Below, in pieces: positions 6,275-6,712 of a stretch of 6,712 bases of DNA; the first letter of the stretch is position 1, and each line of letters opens with the position of its first letter. The translations under genes were made by a program, and so were the position numbers. The stretch is from Methyloligella sp. GTDB taxonomy: Bacteria; Pseudomonadota; Alphaproteobacteria; Rhizobiales; JALUTE01. The notes beneath the pieces were generated by a model. It was not told where the DNA came from, did not search any database, and was given only the letters and a program-made list of their open reading frames with translations. The stretch spans positions 5,324-12,035 of the forward strand of contig JALUTE010000269.1 in assembly GCA_027058255.1 (NCBI GenBank). Reading direction: 5' to 3'.

Positions 6275-6712
6275 ATGGCAAGGCGGCGCAAGGGACGCCC
6301 CGTCAATGGCTGGCTCATCCTGGACAAGCCAGAGGGGCTCACATCCACACGGGCCGTGGCGATGGTCAAGCGCCTGTTCGATGCGCGCAAGGCCGGCCAT
6401 GCGGGAACCCTCGACCCGCTGGCCACCGGCGTTCTGCCCATCGCTCTCGGCGAGGCCACCAAGACCGTGCCCTATGTGGTGGACGGGCTCAAGAGCTACC
6501 GCTTCACCGTGCGCTGGGGCATGGAGACCAGCACCGACGACCGGGAGGGCGAGATCCTCGAGGAAAGCGATGCGCGCCCCACCCGCGAGGCAATCGAGGC
6601 CCTGCTTCCCGCCTTCACCGGCGAGATCATGCAGGTTCCGCCCCGCTTCTCCGCCATCAAGGTGGAGGGCGAGCGGGCCTATGACCTCGCCCTCCACCTT
6701 GATGGCGGAGAA
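6275..6712 (+). CDS. truB: tRNA pseudouridine(55) synthase TruB, N-terminal part (3' end cut and chimeric)
   Basis: Makes pseudouridine 55 in the T loop of elongator tRNAs. 146 codons are open to the window edge, about half of the usual length. Visible motifs: NGWLILDKPEGLTST (11-25), the catalytic motif GHAGTLDPLATGVLPIALGEATK (41-63, nucleophile Asp 47), SYRFTVRWGMETSTDDREGEI (74-94), and PPRFSAIKVEGERAYDLA (122-139). The family normally continues after YDLA with Arg and an acidic-Gly turn. Here it reads LHLDGGE, which is the reverse complement of bases just upstream (see the inverted repeat), so residues 140-146 are probably artefactual. The start at 6275 gives the usual MARRRKGRPVNGW; an in-frame ATG at 6224 would add 17 residues. 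Gap to rbfA is 82 nt. Confidence 0.93.
   Translation, partial: MARRRKGRPVNGWLILDKPEGLTSTRAVAMVKRLFDARKAGHAGTLDPLATGVLPIALGEATKTVPYVVDGLKSYRFTVRWGMETSTDDREGEILEESDARPTREAIEALLPAFTGEIMQVPPRFSAIKVEGERAYDLALHLDGGE
6647..6712. repeat. Perfect 27-bp inverted repeat at window end, probable fold-back chimera
   Basis: Bases 6647-6673 and 6686-6712 are exact reverse complements (27 of 27) around a 12-nt loop (6674-6685). The right arm ends at the last base of the window. The left arm codes for conserved TruB residues (FSAIKVEGE), while the right arm departs from the TruB family after YDLA. The junction has a 6-nt microhomology: GGCGAG at 6668-6673 and its complement CTCGCC at 6686-6691. This is the pattern of a strand that folded back on itself during amplification or assembly. 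About 6692-6712 is therefore not reliable genomic sequence. Confidence 0.9.

Overview
The window is GC-rich and gene-dense. Its features point to an alphaproteobacterium: a tRNA-Phe with encoded CCA, a NudH/RppH of the alphaproteobacterial type with an extended loop before the Nudix box, an rbfA-truB pair, and very strong GC bias that makes long antisense shadow ORFs. I cannot name a genus.

Left part (1-2941, minus strand): an OmpR-type response regulator, an overlapping EnvZ-like membrane histidine kinase, and then a TVP38/TMEM64 (VTT/DedA-like) membrane protein cut by the left edge. The regulator and kinase overlap by 20 nt and form an operon. The membrane protein lies 129 nt further on and may be a third member or have its own promoter.

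Middle (2942-4829, plus strand): a divergent control region holds OmpR-like half sites, an 8-nt direct repeat and a perfect hairpin in the leader. It leads to a small two-helix membrane protein (DUF5676-like) and then an exported YVTN-type beta-propeller with a Lys/His-rich insertion. The layout suggests that the two-component system controls itself and the divergent membrane-protein/propeller pair. The stimulus is not visible; metal or envelope stress is only a guess. A GC-rich hairpin after the propeller may be its terminator.

Right part (4830-6712): tRNA-Phe(GAA) on the minus strand has a convincing promoter. It is divergent from a plus-strand RNA-metabolism cluster: rppH (mRNA 5' pyrophosphohydrolase), rbfA (30S maturation) and truB (tRNA U55 pseudouridine synthase, cut by the right edge). 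infB, the commonest upstream neighbour of rbfA, is not present here.

The last 66 bases form a perfect 27-bp inverted repeat with a 12-nt loop. It replaces the expected truB sequence after the YDLA motif and runs exactly to the last base. It is best read as a fold-back chimera at a contig end, so about the last 21 bases should not be trusted as genomic sequence. I see no CRISPR array, insertion sequence, phage gene or clearly new system. The least explained part is the two-component/DUF5676/propeller locus.
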